Of a stretch of DNA of 64,000 nucleotides, positions 45,407 to 55,146 are shown piece after piece. The DNA is from Streptomyces griseoviridis (GTDB taxonomy: Bacteria > Actinomycetota > Actinomycetes > Streptomycetales > Streptomycetaceae), in assembly GCF_005222485.1 (NCBI RefSeq), contig NZ_CP029078.1, forward strand, positions 4,615,501-4,679,500, given 5' to 3'. Below the pieces are notes generated by a model. That model was not told the origin of the DNA. It did no database searches and worked only from the letters and a program-made list of their open reading frames with translations. Each line of letters starts with the position of its first letter. The stretch's first letter is position 1. Both the position numbers and the translations under genes were made by a program.

Positions 45407-45924
45407 CACAGCTCCTTGAAGTGGTCGAAGGGTTCACGGCAGGCCAGGCAGCGGCGCAGCGCCTTGCAGGCGGTGGAGGAGAAGCGGCTGAGCAGCTCGG
45501 TGTCGGCGGAGCCGCAGTGCGGGCAGCGCACCGGCTCGGGAGCCGCGGTGCGGGTGGCGCCGAGGGTGACGGGGACCGGTCCTGACGCGGCGTGGACGCG
45601 CGGCGGCGCGATGCCGAACTCCCGTAGTTTGCGGCGGCCTTCGTCGGTGATGTCGTCGGTCGACCAGGCCGGTGTCAGCACCGTGCGGACGGTGACCTCG
45701 GCCATCCCGTGCTCGTGCAGCAGCCGTTCGATGTCCGCCGACATCGCCTCGATCGCCGGGCAGCCGGTGTAGGTCGGGGTCAGCTCGACCTCGGCCGCGC
45801 CGGTGCCGTGCAGCCGCACCGCGCGCACCACGCCCAGCTCGGCGAGGGTGAGCACCGGCAACTCCGGGTCGGGGACCGAGCCGGCGAGCGCGAGCAGCTC
45901 CGCCTCCAGGGCGGTGGGCGTCAC
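45406..45924 (-). CDS. paaD: PaaD, 1,2-phenylacetyl-CoA epoxidase assembly protein
   Basis: 172 aa from the GTG at 45924 (overlaps the paaC stop; ATG 45927 is also possible). An N-terminal MIP18/DUF59 domain (VPDPELPVLTLAELGVVRAV, TPTYTGCPAIEAMS) of FeS-assembly type is followed by a zinc ribbon with CPHC and CLAC pairs. Needed for maturation of the epoxidase FeS centre. Confidence 0.94.
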   Translation of the reverse strand: MTPTALEAELLALAGSVPDPELPVLTLAELGVVRAVRLHGTGAAEVELTPTYTGCPAIEAMSADIERLLHEHGMAEVTVRTVLTPAWSTDDITDEGRRKLREFGIAPPRVHAASGPVPVTLGATRTAAPEPVRCPHCGSADTELLSRFSSTACKALRRCLACREPFDHFKEL

Positions 45925-46640
45925 CATGACGCCCCCGGGTGGCTGCGGTGCAGGTGCTGCATCTCGGCGAGCATCCGCCCGAACGACTCGGTGTGCAGGC
46001 CCTGCCGTCCGGCGCCCGCCGCCCAGCCGCCGGACGCCGGGCCCTCGGGGAGCGTCAGCGTGGCCCGGCGCAGCACCGCGCCCACCGACGCGTGCCACTG
46101 CGAGCGCAGCGCCTCGGTGTCCACGTCGAGCCCGGCCACCGGCTCGAACATCTCGCCGGTGAAGCGCCACAGGGCGTCGCACCCGGCCCGCATCCGCGCG
46201 TGGCTGACCTCCGTGCCGTCCCCGAGCCGCAGGGTCCACTGCTCGGCGTGGTCGCGGTGGTAGGCGACCTCCTTGACGGCCTTCGCGGCGAGCCCGGCGA
46301 ACTCGCCCCCTCCGGCGGCCAGTTGCCCGTACAGCAGGTGCTGGTAGGTGGAGAAGTACAGCTGGCGGGCGATGGTGTGGGCGAAGTCGCCGTTGGGCTG
46401 CTCGACCAGCTGGAGGTTGGTGAAGGCGCGTTCCTCGCGCAGATACGCCAGGTCGTCCTCGTCGCCCGCGCTCGACAGCAGCACCCGGGCCTGGCCGAGC
46501 AGGTCGAGGGCGATGTTGGCGAGGGCGACCTCCTCCTCCAGGACGGGTGCGTGGCCCGCCCATTCGCCCAGGCGGTGGGAGAGCACCAAGGCGTCGTCCC
46601 CGAGGGCGAGGGCGGCCGTCGTCGCGGTGGTGGCGGTCAC
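45921..46640 (-). CDS. paaC: PaaC, phenylacetyl-CoA epoxidase structural subunit
   Basis: 239 aa; GTG overlaps the paaB stop (GTGA). Ferritin-like helical protein (ALALGDDALVLSHRLGEWAG, EEVALANIALDLLGQARVLL, KAVKEVAYHRDHAEQW) that forms the complex with PaaA but carries a non-catalytic centre. Third gene of the operon. Confidence 0.95.
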   Translation of the reverse strand: MTATTATTAALALGDDALVLSHRLGEWAGHAPVLEEEVALANIALDLLGQARVLLSSAGDEDDLAYLREERAFTNLQLVEQPNGDFAHTIARQLYFSTYQHLLYGQLAAGGGEFAGLAAKAVKEVAYHRDHAEQWTLRLGDGTEVSHARMRAGCDALWRFTGEMFEPVAGLDVDTEALRSQWHASVGAVLRRATLTLPEGPASGGWAAGAGRQGLHTESFGRMLAEMQHLHRSHPGASW

Positions 46641-46924
46641 AGGTGCTTCACCCCGTCCGGGATCTCGTAGAAGGTCGGGTGCCGGTAGGGCTTGTCGGCG
46701 GACGGCTCGAAGAACGGGTCCTTCTCGTCGGGCGAGGAGGCGGTGACCGCGGCCGACGGGACGACCCAGATCGAGACGCCCTCGCCGCGCCTGGTGTAGA
46801 GGTCGCGCGCGTTGCGCAGGGCGAACGCGGCGTCCGGCGCGTGCAGGCTGCCGGCGTGGGTGTGCGCGAGGCCCCGGCGCGAGCGCACGAAGACCTCCCA
46901 CAGGGGCCAGTCGGTGTCCGTCAT
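46637..46924 (-). CDS. paaB: PaaB, phenylacetyl-CoA epoxidase subunit
   Basis: 95 aa; ATG overlaps the paaA stop (ATGA). [20 protein letters not shown] is the family start; [20 protein letters not shown] and [13 protein letters not shown] follow. Bridges the PaaAC heterodimers of the epoxidase complex. Confidence 0.95.
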   Translation of the reverse strand: MTDTDWPLWEVFVRSRRGLAHTHAGSLHAPDAAFALRNARDLYTRRGEGVSIWVVPSAAVTASSPDEKDPFFEPSADKPYRHPTFYEIPDGVKHL

Positions 46925-47916
46925 GCCCGCTCTCCTTCTGCCCCGCCGGTCGTCTGCTTGGCCGCGTACGCGGCGGCCGCCTCCCGTACCCAGGCGCCTT
47001 CCTCGTGGGCCCGCCTGCGCTGGGTGAGCCGTTGTTCGTTGCAGGGGCCGTTGCCCTTGAGGACCTCGCGGAACTCCGACCAGTCGATCGGGCCGAAGTC
47101 GTGCCGGCCCCGCTCCTCGTTCCACCGCAGCTCGGGGTCGGGCAGGGTGAGGCCGAGGGACGCGGCCTGCGGGACGCAGATGTCGACGAAGCGCTGGCGC
47201 AGCTCGTCGTTGGAGTGGCGCTTGATCTTCCACGTCATGGACTGCGCGGAGTGCGCCGACTCGTCGTCCGGCGGGCCGAACATCATCAGGGACGGCCACC
47301 ACCAGCGGTCGACCGCGTCCTGCGCCATCGCGTGCTGCTCGGGGGTGCCCCGGCTGAGGGCGAGGAGCAGCTCGTACCCCTGGCGCTGGTGGAAGGACTC
47401 CTCCTTGCAGATCCGCACCATCGCGCGCGCGTACGGGCCGTAGGAGCAGCGGCACAGCGGTACCTGGTTGGTGATCGCGGCGCCGTCCACGAGCCAGCCG
47501 ATCGCGCCCACGTCGGCCCAGGTCAGCGTCGGGTAGTTGAAGATCGAGGAGTACTTCTGGCGGCCGGAGTGGAGCTTGTCGAGCAGTTCGTCGCGGCCGG
47601 TGCCGAGGGTCTCGGCGGCGCTGTACAGGTAGAGGCCGTGGCCCGCCTCGTCCTGGACCTTGGCCATCAGGATGGCCTTACGGCGCAGGGAGGGCGCGCG
47701 CGTGATCCAGTTGGCCTCCGGCTGCATGCCGATGATCTCCGAGTGGGCGTGCTGTGCCATCTGCCGCACGAGGGTGGCGCGGTAGGCGTCCGGCATCCAG
47801 TCACGCGGTTCGATGCGCTCCTCGGCGGCCACGGCGGCATCGAAAGCGTGTTCGTAGGCGCCGGTGGCGGTGTCCTCCTCGGCGGTCCGTGTCTCGTGCG
47901 CCGCTGCTGTCGCCAT
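46921..47916 (-). CDS. paaA: PaaA, catalytic subunit of phenylacetyl-CoA epoxidase
   Basis: 331 aa diiron monooxygenase subunit that forms the ring-1,2-epoxide of phenylacetyl-CoA with O2. Iron ligands are visible in the ferritin-like helices: [28 protein letters not shown] and [13 protein letters not shown] (E-x2-H pairs). Start ATG 47916 with GAGGGGGA. First gene of paaABCDE; a TetR-type palindrome lies 44 bp upstream of it. Confidence 0.96.
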   Translation of the reverse strand: MATAAAHETRTAEEDTATGAYEHAFDAAVAAEERIEPRDWMPDAYRATLVRQMAQHAHSEIIGMQPEANWITRAPSLRRKAILMAKVQDEAGHGLYLYSAAETLGTGRDELLDKLHSGRQKYSSIFNYPTLTWADVGAIGWLVDGAAITNQVPLCRCSYGPYARAMVRICKEESFHQRQGYELLLALSRGTPEQHAMAQDAVDRWWWPSLMMFGPPDDESAHSAQSMTWKIKRHSNDELRQRFVDICVPQAASLGLTLPDPELRWNEERGRHDFGPIDWSEFREVLKGNGPCNEQRLTQRRRAHEEGAWVREAAAAYAAKQTTGGAEGERA

Positions 47917-47959
47917 GCGGTCCCCCTCGACCTGGGCTGGGTCCGGGAGCCTGCTCCCG

Positions 47960-47973
47960 ACCGATCGTTCGGT
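47960..47973. promoter_or_regulatory. TetR-type operator before paaABCDE
   Basis: ACCGATCGTTCGGT, near-perfect palindrome, the complement of the site at 52971. Likely target of the TetR protein encoded at 54555. Confidence 0.75.
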
Positions 47974-48162
47974 TCGTGTGATTCCATCGTCGGTCGCGCG
48001 CCGTAAGGTGTCAACCGCTGTGGATAACCCGCGGGCGGACCGCGGGGCTGTGAAGCACGGCTCGGCCTGAGTACCGTTCCCGGTGCGCGCGGCGGGCCTC
48101 CGGGCACGCGGCCGTGCGGACAAGCGGCCGGACGACGGACCGGGATCGGGAGACGGGGCGGA

Positions 48163-49209
48163 ATGGACGCGTACGACCAGGGGGCGGGGGCGGACCGGAC
48201 ACGCGCCCCCGAACCCGAACCGGCCCCCGAACCCGACGAGCCCATAGACCCCATAGATCCCGCAGATCCCGCAGATTCCGCAGATCGCGCAGATTCCGCA
48301 GATCCCATAGATCCCTCAGACGTCACAGACATCACAGACGGCACAGGCCGTGCAGACCGCGCAGACCGTCCCGAAGGCTCCCGAGAAGCAGCCGCCGCAC
48401 CCGGCGCCGAGCCCTCCGGCTGGCCCCGGCCGTCTCAGCCGTCCCCGTCGTCCCAGCCGCCTCCGTCGCCCCTGCCGTCCCAGTCCCTCTCCCCGTCTCC
48501 CTCGCCTCAGGCGTCTCAGTCGTCTCAGCCGTCCCAACCGCCGCTCTCCGGGGTCGCCGCGCTCTCGCTCCGCTATCAGCTGGTCGCCGCGCTCGCGCTC
48601 GCCGTCGTCGCCGTCACCGTCTGCACGCATCTCGGGATGGTCTTCCTGCATGTCGCGCCCTCGAACACGCTGAGCAAGCAGCACGGCAAGGCCGTCGACG
48701 ACTGGGTGTACCCCGAGTTCGAGCAGAACTGGAAGCTCTTCGCGCCCAACCCGCTCCAGCAGAACATCGCCGTCCAGGTCCGCGCCGACATCGGCACGGC
48801 GGACGGCGGGGTGCGCACCACCGGCTGGTACGACCTGTCGGCCGAGGACGGCCGGGCCATCGACGGCAATCCGCTGCCCAGCCACACCGACCAGAACGAA
48901 CTGCGCCGCGCCTGGGACTTCTTCGTCTCGACCCACGACACGGACAACCGTCCGAACGGCCAGCGCGGGGCGCTCTCCCAGACCTATCTGACCCGCATCG
49001 TGCTGCTGCGCCTGGCGCGCGAGGGCGCGGCGGGCGACGGCGGCACCGTGCAGCGCGTCCAGCTGCGCTCCCGCACCACCAACGTGCCGCCGCCCCGGTG
49101 GAGCGGCGAGAAGGTCTCGGACCAGCCGACGTACCGCGTGCTGCCGTGGTGGCCGGTGCCTGACGCGCGCCCCGCCCGCGACGCGAAGACCGCCGGAGCC
49201 GTCCAGTGA
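48163..49209 (+). CDS. DUF5819 family membrane protein
   Basis: 348 aa. Residues 1-125 are low-complexity: an Asp/Pro/Ala 9-bp repeat region ([20 protein letters not shown]) then Ser/Pro-rich. One membrane helix follows ([20 protein letters not shown]) and an extracellular domain with [20 protein letters not shown] and [20 protein letters not shown], the DUF5819 hallmarks. The stop overlaps the HTTM gene start, a fixed partnership in Streptomyces. Function unknown. Confidence 0.85.
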   Translation: MDAYDQGAGADRTRAPEPEPAPEPDEPIDPIDPADPADSADRADSADPIDPSDVTDITDGTGRADRADRPEGSREAAAAPGAEPSGWPRPSQPSPSSQPPPSPLPSQSLSPSPSPQASQSSQPSQPPLSGVAALSLRYQLVAALALAVVAVTVCTHLGMVFLHVAPSNTLSKQHGKAVDDWVYPEFEQNWKLFAPNPLQQNIAVQVRADIGTADGGVRTTGWYDLSAEDGRAIDGNPLPSHTDQNELRRAWDFFVSTHDTDNRPNGQRGALSQTYLTRIVLLRLAREGAAGDGGTVQRVQLRSRTTNVPPPRWSGEKVSDQPTYRVLPWWPVPDARPARDAKTAGAVQ

Positions 49210-50423
49210 ACCGATTCGCCCCGGCGGTCTCCGCCGCCCTCGCGCGGCTCACCGGATCCGCGCTCGGCCCCTACCAGAGCGCCGTCATCCGGATCGGATT
49301 CAGCGCGACCTGGCTGCTGTTCCTGCTCCGCGAGTTCCCGCACCGGCAGGAGATGTACGGCCCCGACGGGCCCTGGAGCTGGGACCTGGCGCAGCAGCTG
49401 ATCGCGACCAACCACGCCTTCACCGCGCTGATGTGGTCGGACGGCCAGGGCTGGTTCGAGGCGGTGTACGCGCTCGCCGTGGTCAGCTCCGTCCTGCTGC
49501 TGCTCGGCTGGCGCACCCGCACGCTGTCCGTGCTGTTCATGGTCGGTGTGCTGTCGTTGCAGAACCGCAGTGTCTTCATGGGCGACGGCGGCGACAACGT
49601 CCTGCACCTGATGGCGATCTACCTGGTGTTCACGCGCTGCGGTCAGGTCTGGTCGCTGGACGCCAGGCGGGCGCGGCTGACGGCCGCGGCACGCGCGCGG
49701 GGGGAGCACGTCGTCGACCGGGTCGGTCCCGCGCTGTGGGGTGTCCTCGGGTTCACGCTGGTCGCGGTGACCGCCGGGGGGCGGCTCGACGCCGTCGACC
49801 CGACCGCTCCGACGGTCCTGTACGTGGTCTGGGTGGGCGTGGCGGTGCGGTGGGCCGTGGAGCGGTGGGCGCGCGGGCGCGAGCCGCGGGTGCTGCTCGA
49901 CGTGGTCGCCGCCGTCGCGCACAACGGCGCGCTCTTCGTGATCATGGCGGAGGCGTGTCTGATCTACGCGACGGCCGGCTGGTACAAGATCCAGGGTTCG
50001 CGCTGGCAGGACGGCACCGCCGTGCACTACCCGCTGCACCTGGACTACTTCTCACCCTGGCCGGCCCTCGCCGATCTGCTCGCCGCCAGCGGCACCATGG
50101 TCATGCTGGTCACCTACGGGACGGTGATCGTGCAGGTCGCCTTCCCCTTCACGCTCTTCAACCGGCGGGTCAAGAACGTCCTGCTCGCGCTGATGATGGT
50201 CGAGCACGCGGTGATCGCCGTCGTCCTCGGGCTGCCGTTCTTCTCGCTCGCGATGATCGCCGCCGACGCGGTCTTCCTGCCGACGTCCTTCCTGCGCCGG
50301 CTCGGCGGCTGGGCGGCACGCGCGCGGGGCCGCCTCCAGGGCCGCGGCGGCCGGGCGACGGTCCCGGGGCCGCGGGGAGCGGGTGACGACGCGGCGGTCG
50401 GTGCCGAGGCCGGCCGCACGTAG
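49206..50423 (+). CDS. HTTM (vitamin-K-carboxylase-like) membrane protein
   Basis: 405 aa, GTG overlapping the DUF5819 stop. About eight membrane helices: SAVIRIGFSATWLLFLLREF, YALAVVSSVLLLLGWRTR, LHLMAIYLVFTRCGQVWSLD, then the long loop with YKIQGSRWQDGTAVHYPLHL and YFSPWPALADLL, typical of the HTTM family related to gamma-glutamyl carboxylase. Whether bacterial members carboxylate anything is unsettled. Works with DUF5819 by genomic linkage. Confidence 0.88.
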   Translation: MNRFAPAVSAALARLTGSALGPYQSAVIRIGFSATWLLFLLREFPHRQEMYGPDGPWSWDLAQQLIATNHAFTALMWSDGQGWFEAVYALAVVSSVLLLLGWRTRTLSVLFMVGVLSLQNRSVFMGDGGDNVLHLMAIYLVFTRCGQVWSLDARRARLTAAARARGEHVVDRVGPALWGVLGFTLVAVTAGGRLDAVDPTAPTVLYVVWVGVAVRWAVERWARGREPRVLLDVVAAVAHNGALFVIMAEACLIYATAGWYKIQGSRWQDGTAVHYPLHLDYFSPWPALADLLAASGTMVMLVTYGTVIVQVAFPFTLFNRRVKNVLLALMMVEHAVIAVVLGLPFFSLAMIAADAVFLPTSFLRRLGGWAARARGRLQGRGGRATVPGPRGAGDDAAVGAEAGRT

Positions 50424-50433
50424 GCTGCACGGC

Positions 50434-51177
50434 ATGACCGCCGCCCCCCTGACCGACTGGCACAGGCTCGCCGCCGACGCCGTCCTGCTCGACGGGTTCC
50501 ACGCCCTCAAGCACGCCGTGCGGTTCGGGGCCGACGTGCCGGTCGCGGTCGCCACCGACCGGGCGGCGGCCCTCGCCCTCGCCGACGACCTCGCCCCCGA
50601 CGTCCGCGACGCCCTGGCCGCGCTCCTCACCGAGGTGCCGCGGGCGACGTACACGGCGCTCGTGCCGCGCCCGCACCCGACCGGTGTGGCCGCCCTCGCC
50701 GTACGCCCCGAGCGGGCCGGGCAGCTCGCGGTGCTGGCCAGGCTGCCGAGGACGGCGCCGGTCGTGGTCCTCGACCAGCCGCGCAACCTCGGCAACGCGG
50801 GCGCGGTCATCCGGCTCGCCGCCGGGTTCGGCGCGACCGGCGTCGTCACCACCGGCACCCTCGACCCCTGGCACCCGACCGTCGTGCGGGCCGGGGCCGG
50901 GCTGCACTTCGCGACCGCCGTGGAGCGGCTCGAAGCCGCGCAGCTGCCCGCAGGGCCGGTCTTCGCGCTCGACCCGGAGGGCGACGACCTCCGGGACGTG
51001 ACGCTCCCGGACGACGCCGTCCTCGCCTTCGGCTCCGAGCGCAGCGGCCTCTCCGCGGAGCTGCGCGCGCGGGCCGGCCAACTGCTGTCGCTGCCGATGC
51101 GCCCCCAGGTCTCCAGCTACAACCTGGCCACCAGCGTGGCCATGACGCTGTACCACTGGAGCGCGACGGCCCGCTGA
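50434..51177 (+). CDS. TrmH/SpoU-type RNA methyltransferase
   Basis: 247 aa. SPOUT motifs: VVVLDQPRNLGNAGAVIRLA (motif 1), LAFGSERSGLS (motif 2) and SLPMRPQVSSYNLATSVAMT (motif 3), forming the knotted SAM site. Methylates ribose 2'-OH in tRNA or rRNA; the exact site is not deducible. ATG 11 bp after the HTTM gene. Confidence 0.93.
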   Translation: MTAAPLTDWHRLAADAVLLDGFHALKHAVRFGADVPVAVATDRAAALALADDLAPDVRDALAALLTEVPRATYTALVPRPHPTGVAALAVRPERAGQLAVLARLPRTAPVVVLDQPRNLGNAGAVIRLAAGFGATGVVTTGTLDPWHPTVVRAGAGLHFATAVERLEAAQLPAGPVFALDPEGDDLRDVTLPDDAVLAFGSERSGLSAELRARAGQLLSLPMRPQVSSYNLATSVAMTLYHWSATAR

Positions 51178-51200
51178 GCGGCGGGCCGGCCCGCCGGCCG

Positions 51201-52892
51201 CTACGCCGGGCGGCGCACCTCCACCGTCCGGAAGCGGTTGGCGACGAACGCGGTGTCCGTGAGGGCCGCGTTGGCCGCCGGGTTGCCGCCCGAGCCGTGG
51301 AAGTCCGAGAAGGCGGCCGTCTGGTTGACGTAGACCCCGCCCGTCAGGTTCAGCGAGAGCTGCGCCGACTCCTCCAGGCAGACCTCCTCCACCGACCGCT
51401 CCACGTCCTGGTCCGTGGTGTAGGCGCCGACCGTCATCGCGCCCCGTTCGCGGACCGTGCGGCGCAGCAGCTCCACCGCGTGCGCCGCCGAGTCGACCGC
51501 GACGGCGAAGGAGACCGGGCCGAAGCACTCGCTGGTCCAGGCGGCCTCGTCGTCCGGCTTGGTGCCGTCCAGCTTCACGATCAGCGGGGTGCGCACGACC
51601 GCGCCGGGGAAGTCGGGGTTGACGATCTCCCGTGAGGCGAGGGCGACTTCGCCGAGCCCGGCGGCTGCCTCGAGGCGGGCCTTCACCTCGGGGTTGACGA
51701 GGGCGCCCAGCAGCCCGTTGGCGCGCGCGTCGTCACCGAGGAGGCCGTCGACCGCGCGCGCGAGGTCGGCCACCACCTCGTCGAAGGTGCGCGGTCCGGC
51801 GTCGGTGCGGATGCCGTCCCGGGGGATCAGCAGGTTCTGCGGGGTGGTGCACATCTGGCCGCTGTAGAGGGAGAGCGAGAACGCGAGGTTGCCGAGCATC
51901 CCGCGGTAGTCGTCGGTGGACTCGACGACGACCGTGTTGACGCCCGCCTTCTCCGTGTAGACCTGCGCCTGGCGGGCGTTGGCCTCCAGCCAGTCGCCGA
52001 AGGCGGTCGAGCCCGTGTAGTCGACGATCCGGATCTCCGGGCGCGTCGCGAGGGTCTTGGCGATGCCCTCGCCGGGCCGCTCGGCGGCCAGCGCCACCAG
52101 GTTGGGGTCGAAGCCCGCGTCGGCGAGCGCCTCGCGCGCGATCCGCACGGTGAGCGCGAGCGGCAGCACCGCGCGCGGGTGGGGCTTCACCAGCACCGCG
52201 TTGCCGGTGGCGAGGGAGGCGAACAGGCCGGGGAAGCCGTTCCAGGTGGGGAAGGTGTTGCAGCCGATGACCAGCGCGACGCCGCGCGGGACCGGTGTGA
52301 ACGTCTTGGTGAGGGCGAGCGGGTCGCGCTTGCCCTGCGGCTTGGTCCACTCGGCGGCGGCGGGGGTGCGGACCTGCTCCGCGTACGCGTACGCCACCGC
52401 CTCGAGGCCGCGGTCCTGGGCGTGCGGGCCGCCCGCCTGGAACGCCATCATGAACGCCTGGCCGCTGGTGTGCATGACGGCGTGCGCGAACTCGTGCGTG
52501 CGGTCGCTGATCCGCTTGAGGATCTCCAGGCAGACCATCGCGCGCAGTTCGGGGCCGGCGTCCCGCCAGGCCGGCTGTCCGGCCCGCATGGCGGGCAGCA
52601 GGACGTCCGGGTCGGCGTGCGGGTAGGTGACACCGAGGGCGATGCCGTACGGCGACTCCTCCGCGCCCGTCCAGTCGTCCGTGCCGGGCTGGCCGAGGTC
52701 GAGGCGGGTGCCGAGGAGGGCGTCGAAGGCGGCCTTGCCCGCCGCCGCATCCAGGCTGCCGTTCTCGCCGTAGGCCTTGGGGTGCTCGGGGTGCGGGGAA
52801 CAGTAGGCGCGGGTGCGGATCGCTTCCAGTGCCTGGTCCAGGGTGGGCCGGTGGGCGGCGATCAGCGCGTGGGCGGACGGTTCGGCGGCCAT
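51201..52892 (-). CDS. paaN: PaaN, aldehyde-dehydrogenase-type phenylacetate degradation enzyme
   Basis: 563 aa. Aldehyde dehydrogenase superfamily with VIGCNTFPTWNGFPGLFASL at the cofactor side, the glutamate region TGSTAFGDWLE and the catalytic Cys in GQMCTTPQNLLIP. PaaN-type proteins act on the oxepin-CoA or its ring-opened aldehyde downstream of the epoxidase. Divergent from paaH; the gap carries the TetR operator. Confidence 0.92.
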   Translation of the reverse strand: MAAEPSAHALIAAHRPTLDQALEAIRTRAYCSPHPEHPKAYGENGSLDAAAGKAAFDALLGTRLDLGQPGTDDWTGAEESPYGIALGVTYPHADPDVLLPAMRAGQPAWRDAGPELRAMVCLEILKRISDRTHEFAHAVMHTSGQAFMMAFQAGGPHAQDRGLEAVAYAYAEQVRTPAAAEWTKPQGKRDPLALTKTFTPVPRGVALVIGCNTFPTWNGFPGLFASLATGNAVLVKPHPRAVLPLALTVRIAREALADAGFDPNLVALAAERPGEGIAKTLATRPEIRIVDYTGSTAFGDWLEANARQAQVYTEKAGVNTVVVESTDDYRGMLGNLAFSLSLYSGQMCTTPQNLLIPRDGIRTDAGPRTFDEVVADLARAVDGLLGDDARANGLLGALVNPEVKARLEAAAGLGEVALASREIVNPDFPGAVVRTPLIVKLDGTKPDDEAAWTSECFGPVSFAVAVDSAAHAVELLRRTVRERGAMTVGAYTTDQDVERSVEEVCLEESAQLSLNLTGGVYVNQTAAFSDFHGSGGNPAANAALTDTAFVANRFRTVEVRRPA

Positions 52893-52970
52893 GCGGGACC
52901 AACTCCTCGTCTGGAGAACTCTTCTTCGAGCTCATGACCTGGGCAGAAACAGCCGGACAGAGTTAGAGTA

Positions 52971-52984
52971 ACCGAACGATCGGT
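52971..52984. promoter_or_regulatory. TetR-type operator between paaN and paaH
   Basis: ACCGAACGATCGGT, matching the site at 47960 in reverse complement. Lies between two divergent starts and can control both. Confidence 0.8.
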
Positions 52985-53040
52985 CGGGACAAGGGGGACC
53001 GCCGCATCTGTGGAAAACCCCGTGCGGGAGGATCGCGCCC

Positions 53041-54558
53041 ATGACAGCACTGGACCTCAGCAGCCCCGTGGCCGTGGTAGGCACCGGAACCATGGGACAG
53101 GGCATCGCCCAGGTGGCGCTGGTCGCGGGCCACTCCGTTCGGCTGTACGACTCGGTCGCCGGGCAGGCGGCCAGGGCCGCCGACGCGATCGTCGCCCGGC
53201 TCGACCGGCTGGTCGCCAAGGACCGGCTCACCGCCGCCGAACGGGACGCCGCGCGCGAGCGGCTGCTGCCCGCCGCCCACCTGTCCGACCTCGCGGACTG
53301 CACGCTGGTCGTCGAGGCCGTCCTGGAGCGGCTCGACGTCAAACAGGAGCTGTTCAGGCAGCTGGAGGACGTGGTCGGCGAGGACTGCCTGCTGGCCACC
53401 AACACCTCCTCCCTGTCGGTGACCGCGATCGGCGGCGCGCTGCGCAACCCCGGCCGCTTCGTCGGCCTGCACTTCTTCAACCCCGCCCCGCTGCTGCCGC
53501 TGGTGGAGGTCGTCTCCGGGTACGCCAGTGACGTCACGTCCGCCACGCGCGCGTACGAGACGGCGCGCGCCTGGGGCAAGACGCCGGTCGCCTGCGCGGA
53601 CACCCCGGGCTTCATCGTCAACCGCATCGCGCGGCCCTTCTACGCCGAGGCCTTCGCGGTCCACGAGGCGCAGGGCGCCGACCCTGCCACCATCGACGCC
53701 GTGCTGCGCGAGTGCGGCGGCTTCCGGATGGGCGCGTTCGAACTGACCGACCTCATCGGCCAGGACGTCAACGAATCCGTCACCCACTCCGTGTGGACGT
53801 CCTTCTTCCAGGACGTGCGCTTCACCCCGTCGCTCGCCCAGCGCCGCCTGGTCGAGTCGGGGCGCCTCGGCCGCAAGAGCGGGCAGGGCTGGTACGCGTA
53901 CGGCGACGACGCCGAGCCCGTCGAGCCGCACACCGCGGAACCGGGCAGGCGGCCCGCCCACGTCGTCGTCGAGGGCGACCTGGGGCCCGCGGCCGACCTG
54001 CTCGCGCTGATCCGCGAGGCGGGCATCCAGGTCCGCGAGGAGGACGAGGACCAGGGCAGCCGCCTGGTGCTGCCCGGCGGCGGCCATCTGGCGCTCGCCG
54101 ACGGCCAGACGTCCGTGGAGTTCCGCGACGTCGTCTACTTCGACCTCGCCCTCGACTACCGCAGGGCCACCCGTATCGCCCTCTCCGCCTCCCAGGACAC
54201 CTCGCCCCGCACCCTCGCCGAGGCCACCGGCCTCTTCCAGGCGCTCGGCAAGGACGTCAGCGTCATCGGGGACGTCCCCGGCATGATCGTCGCCCGCACG
54301 GTCGCCCGGATCGTCGACCTGGCGCACGACGCCGTCGCCAAGGGCGTGGCCACCGAGGAGGACATCGACACCGCGATGCGGCTGGGCGTCAACTACCCGC
54401 TCGGCCCCTTCGAATGGAGCCGCAGGCTCGGCCGCAACTGGGCCTACGCCCTCCTCGACGACCTCCATCTGCGCGACCCGTCCGGCCGCTACACGCCGTC
54501 CCTGGCGCTCTACCGGCACGCGTACGCCACCGACAAGCGGGAGGGCGGCACCCCATGA
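53041..54558 (+). CDS. paaH: 3-hydroxyacyl-CoA dehydrogenase PaaH (double-domain)
   Basis: 505 aa. NAD domain: VAVVGTGTMGQGIAQVALVA; FVGLHFFNPAPLLPLVEVV contains the catalytic His, and DTPGFIVNRIARPFYAEAF is the signature. Residues ~300-505 are a second C-terminal-type domain (DVPGMIVARTVARIVDLAHD, MRLGVNYPLGPFEWSRRLG), as in the long PaaH form. Oxidises 3-hydroxyadipyl-CoA. The stop overlaps the TetR gene start (ATGA). Confidence 0.95.
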   Translation: MTALDLSSPVAVVGTGTMGQGIAQVALVAGHSVRLYDSVAGQAARAADAIVARLDRLVAKDRLTAAERDAARERLLPAAHLSDLADCTLVVEAVLERLDVKQELFRQLEDVVGEDCLLATNTSSLSVTAIGGALRNPGRFVGLHFFNPAPLLPLVEVVSGYASDVTSATRAYETARAWGKTPVACADTPGFIVNRIARPFYAEAFAVHEAQGADPATIDAVLRECGGFRMGAFELTDLIGQDVNESVTHSVWTSFFQDVRFTPSLAQRRLVESGRLGRKSGQGWYAYGDDAEPVEPHTAEPGRRPAHVVVEGDLGPAADLLALIREAGIQVREEDEDQGSRLVLPGGGHLALADGQTSVEFRDVVYFDLALDYRRATRIALSASQDTSPRTLAEATGLFQALGKDVSVIGDVPGMIVARTVARIVDLAHDAVAKGVATEEDIDTAMRLGVNYPLGPFEWSRRLGRNWAYALLDDLHLRDPSGRYTPSLALYRHAYATDKREGGTP

Positions 54559-55145
54559 CCACCGCCAAGCGCGACACGTACACCCCCGAGACGCTGCTGT
54601 CCGTCGCCGTCCAGGTCTTCAACGAACGCGGCTACGACGGCACCTCCATGGAGCACCTCTCCAAGGCGGCCGGCATCTCCAAGTCGTCGATCTACCACCA
54701 CGTGGCCGGCAAGGAGGAGCTGCTGCACCGGGCCGTCAGCCGCGCGCTCGACGGCCTCTTCGGCATCCTCGACGAGGAGCACGCGCGCGTGGGGAGCGCC
54801 GCGGCCCGCCTGGAGTACGTCGTTCGGCGCATGGTCGAGGTACTTCTCGCGGAGCTGCCGTACGTGACGCTCCTGCTGCGGGTGCGGGGCAACACCGACA
54901 CCGAGCGGTGGGCGCTGGAGCGGCGCCGCGACTTCGACCACCGGGTCGCCGACCTGCTGCGGGCCGCCGCCGCCGAGGGCGAGGTGCGCACCGACGTGGA
55001 GGTGCGGCTCGCGACCAGGCTGGTCTTCGGGATGATCAACTCGATCGTCGAGTGGTACCGGCCCGAGGGCCGGGGCGCGGGCGAGCGCGAGGTGGCCGAC
55101 GCGGTCGCGCGGCTGGTCTTCGGAGGGCTGCGCGCGGCCGGCTGA
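54555..55145 (+). CDS. paaR: TetR-family regulator PaaR
   Basis: 196 aa. N-terminal HTH: AVQVFNERGYDGTSMEHLSK, then AAGISKSSIYHHVAGKEELL, of TetR type; ligand domain afterwards. Coupled to paaH. PaaR-type TetR proteins bind phenylacetyl-CoA and release paa operators. The repeated palindrome at 47960, 52971 and 55749 is its likely operator (inference from TetR site form and distribution). Confidence 0.9.
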   Translation: MTTAKRDTYTPETLLSVAVQVFNERGYDGTSMEHLSKAAGISKSSIYHHVAGKEELLHRAVSRALDGLFGILDEEHARVGSAAARLEYVVRRMVEVLLAELPYVTLLLRVRGNTDTERWALERRRDFDHRVADLLRAAAAEGEVRTDVEVRLATRLVFGMINSIVEWYRPEGRGAGEREVADAVARLVFGGLRAAG

Positions 55146-55146
55146 G

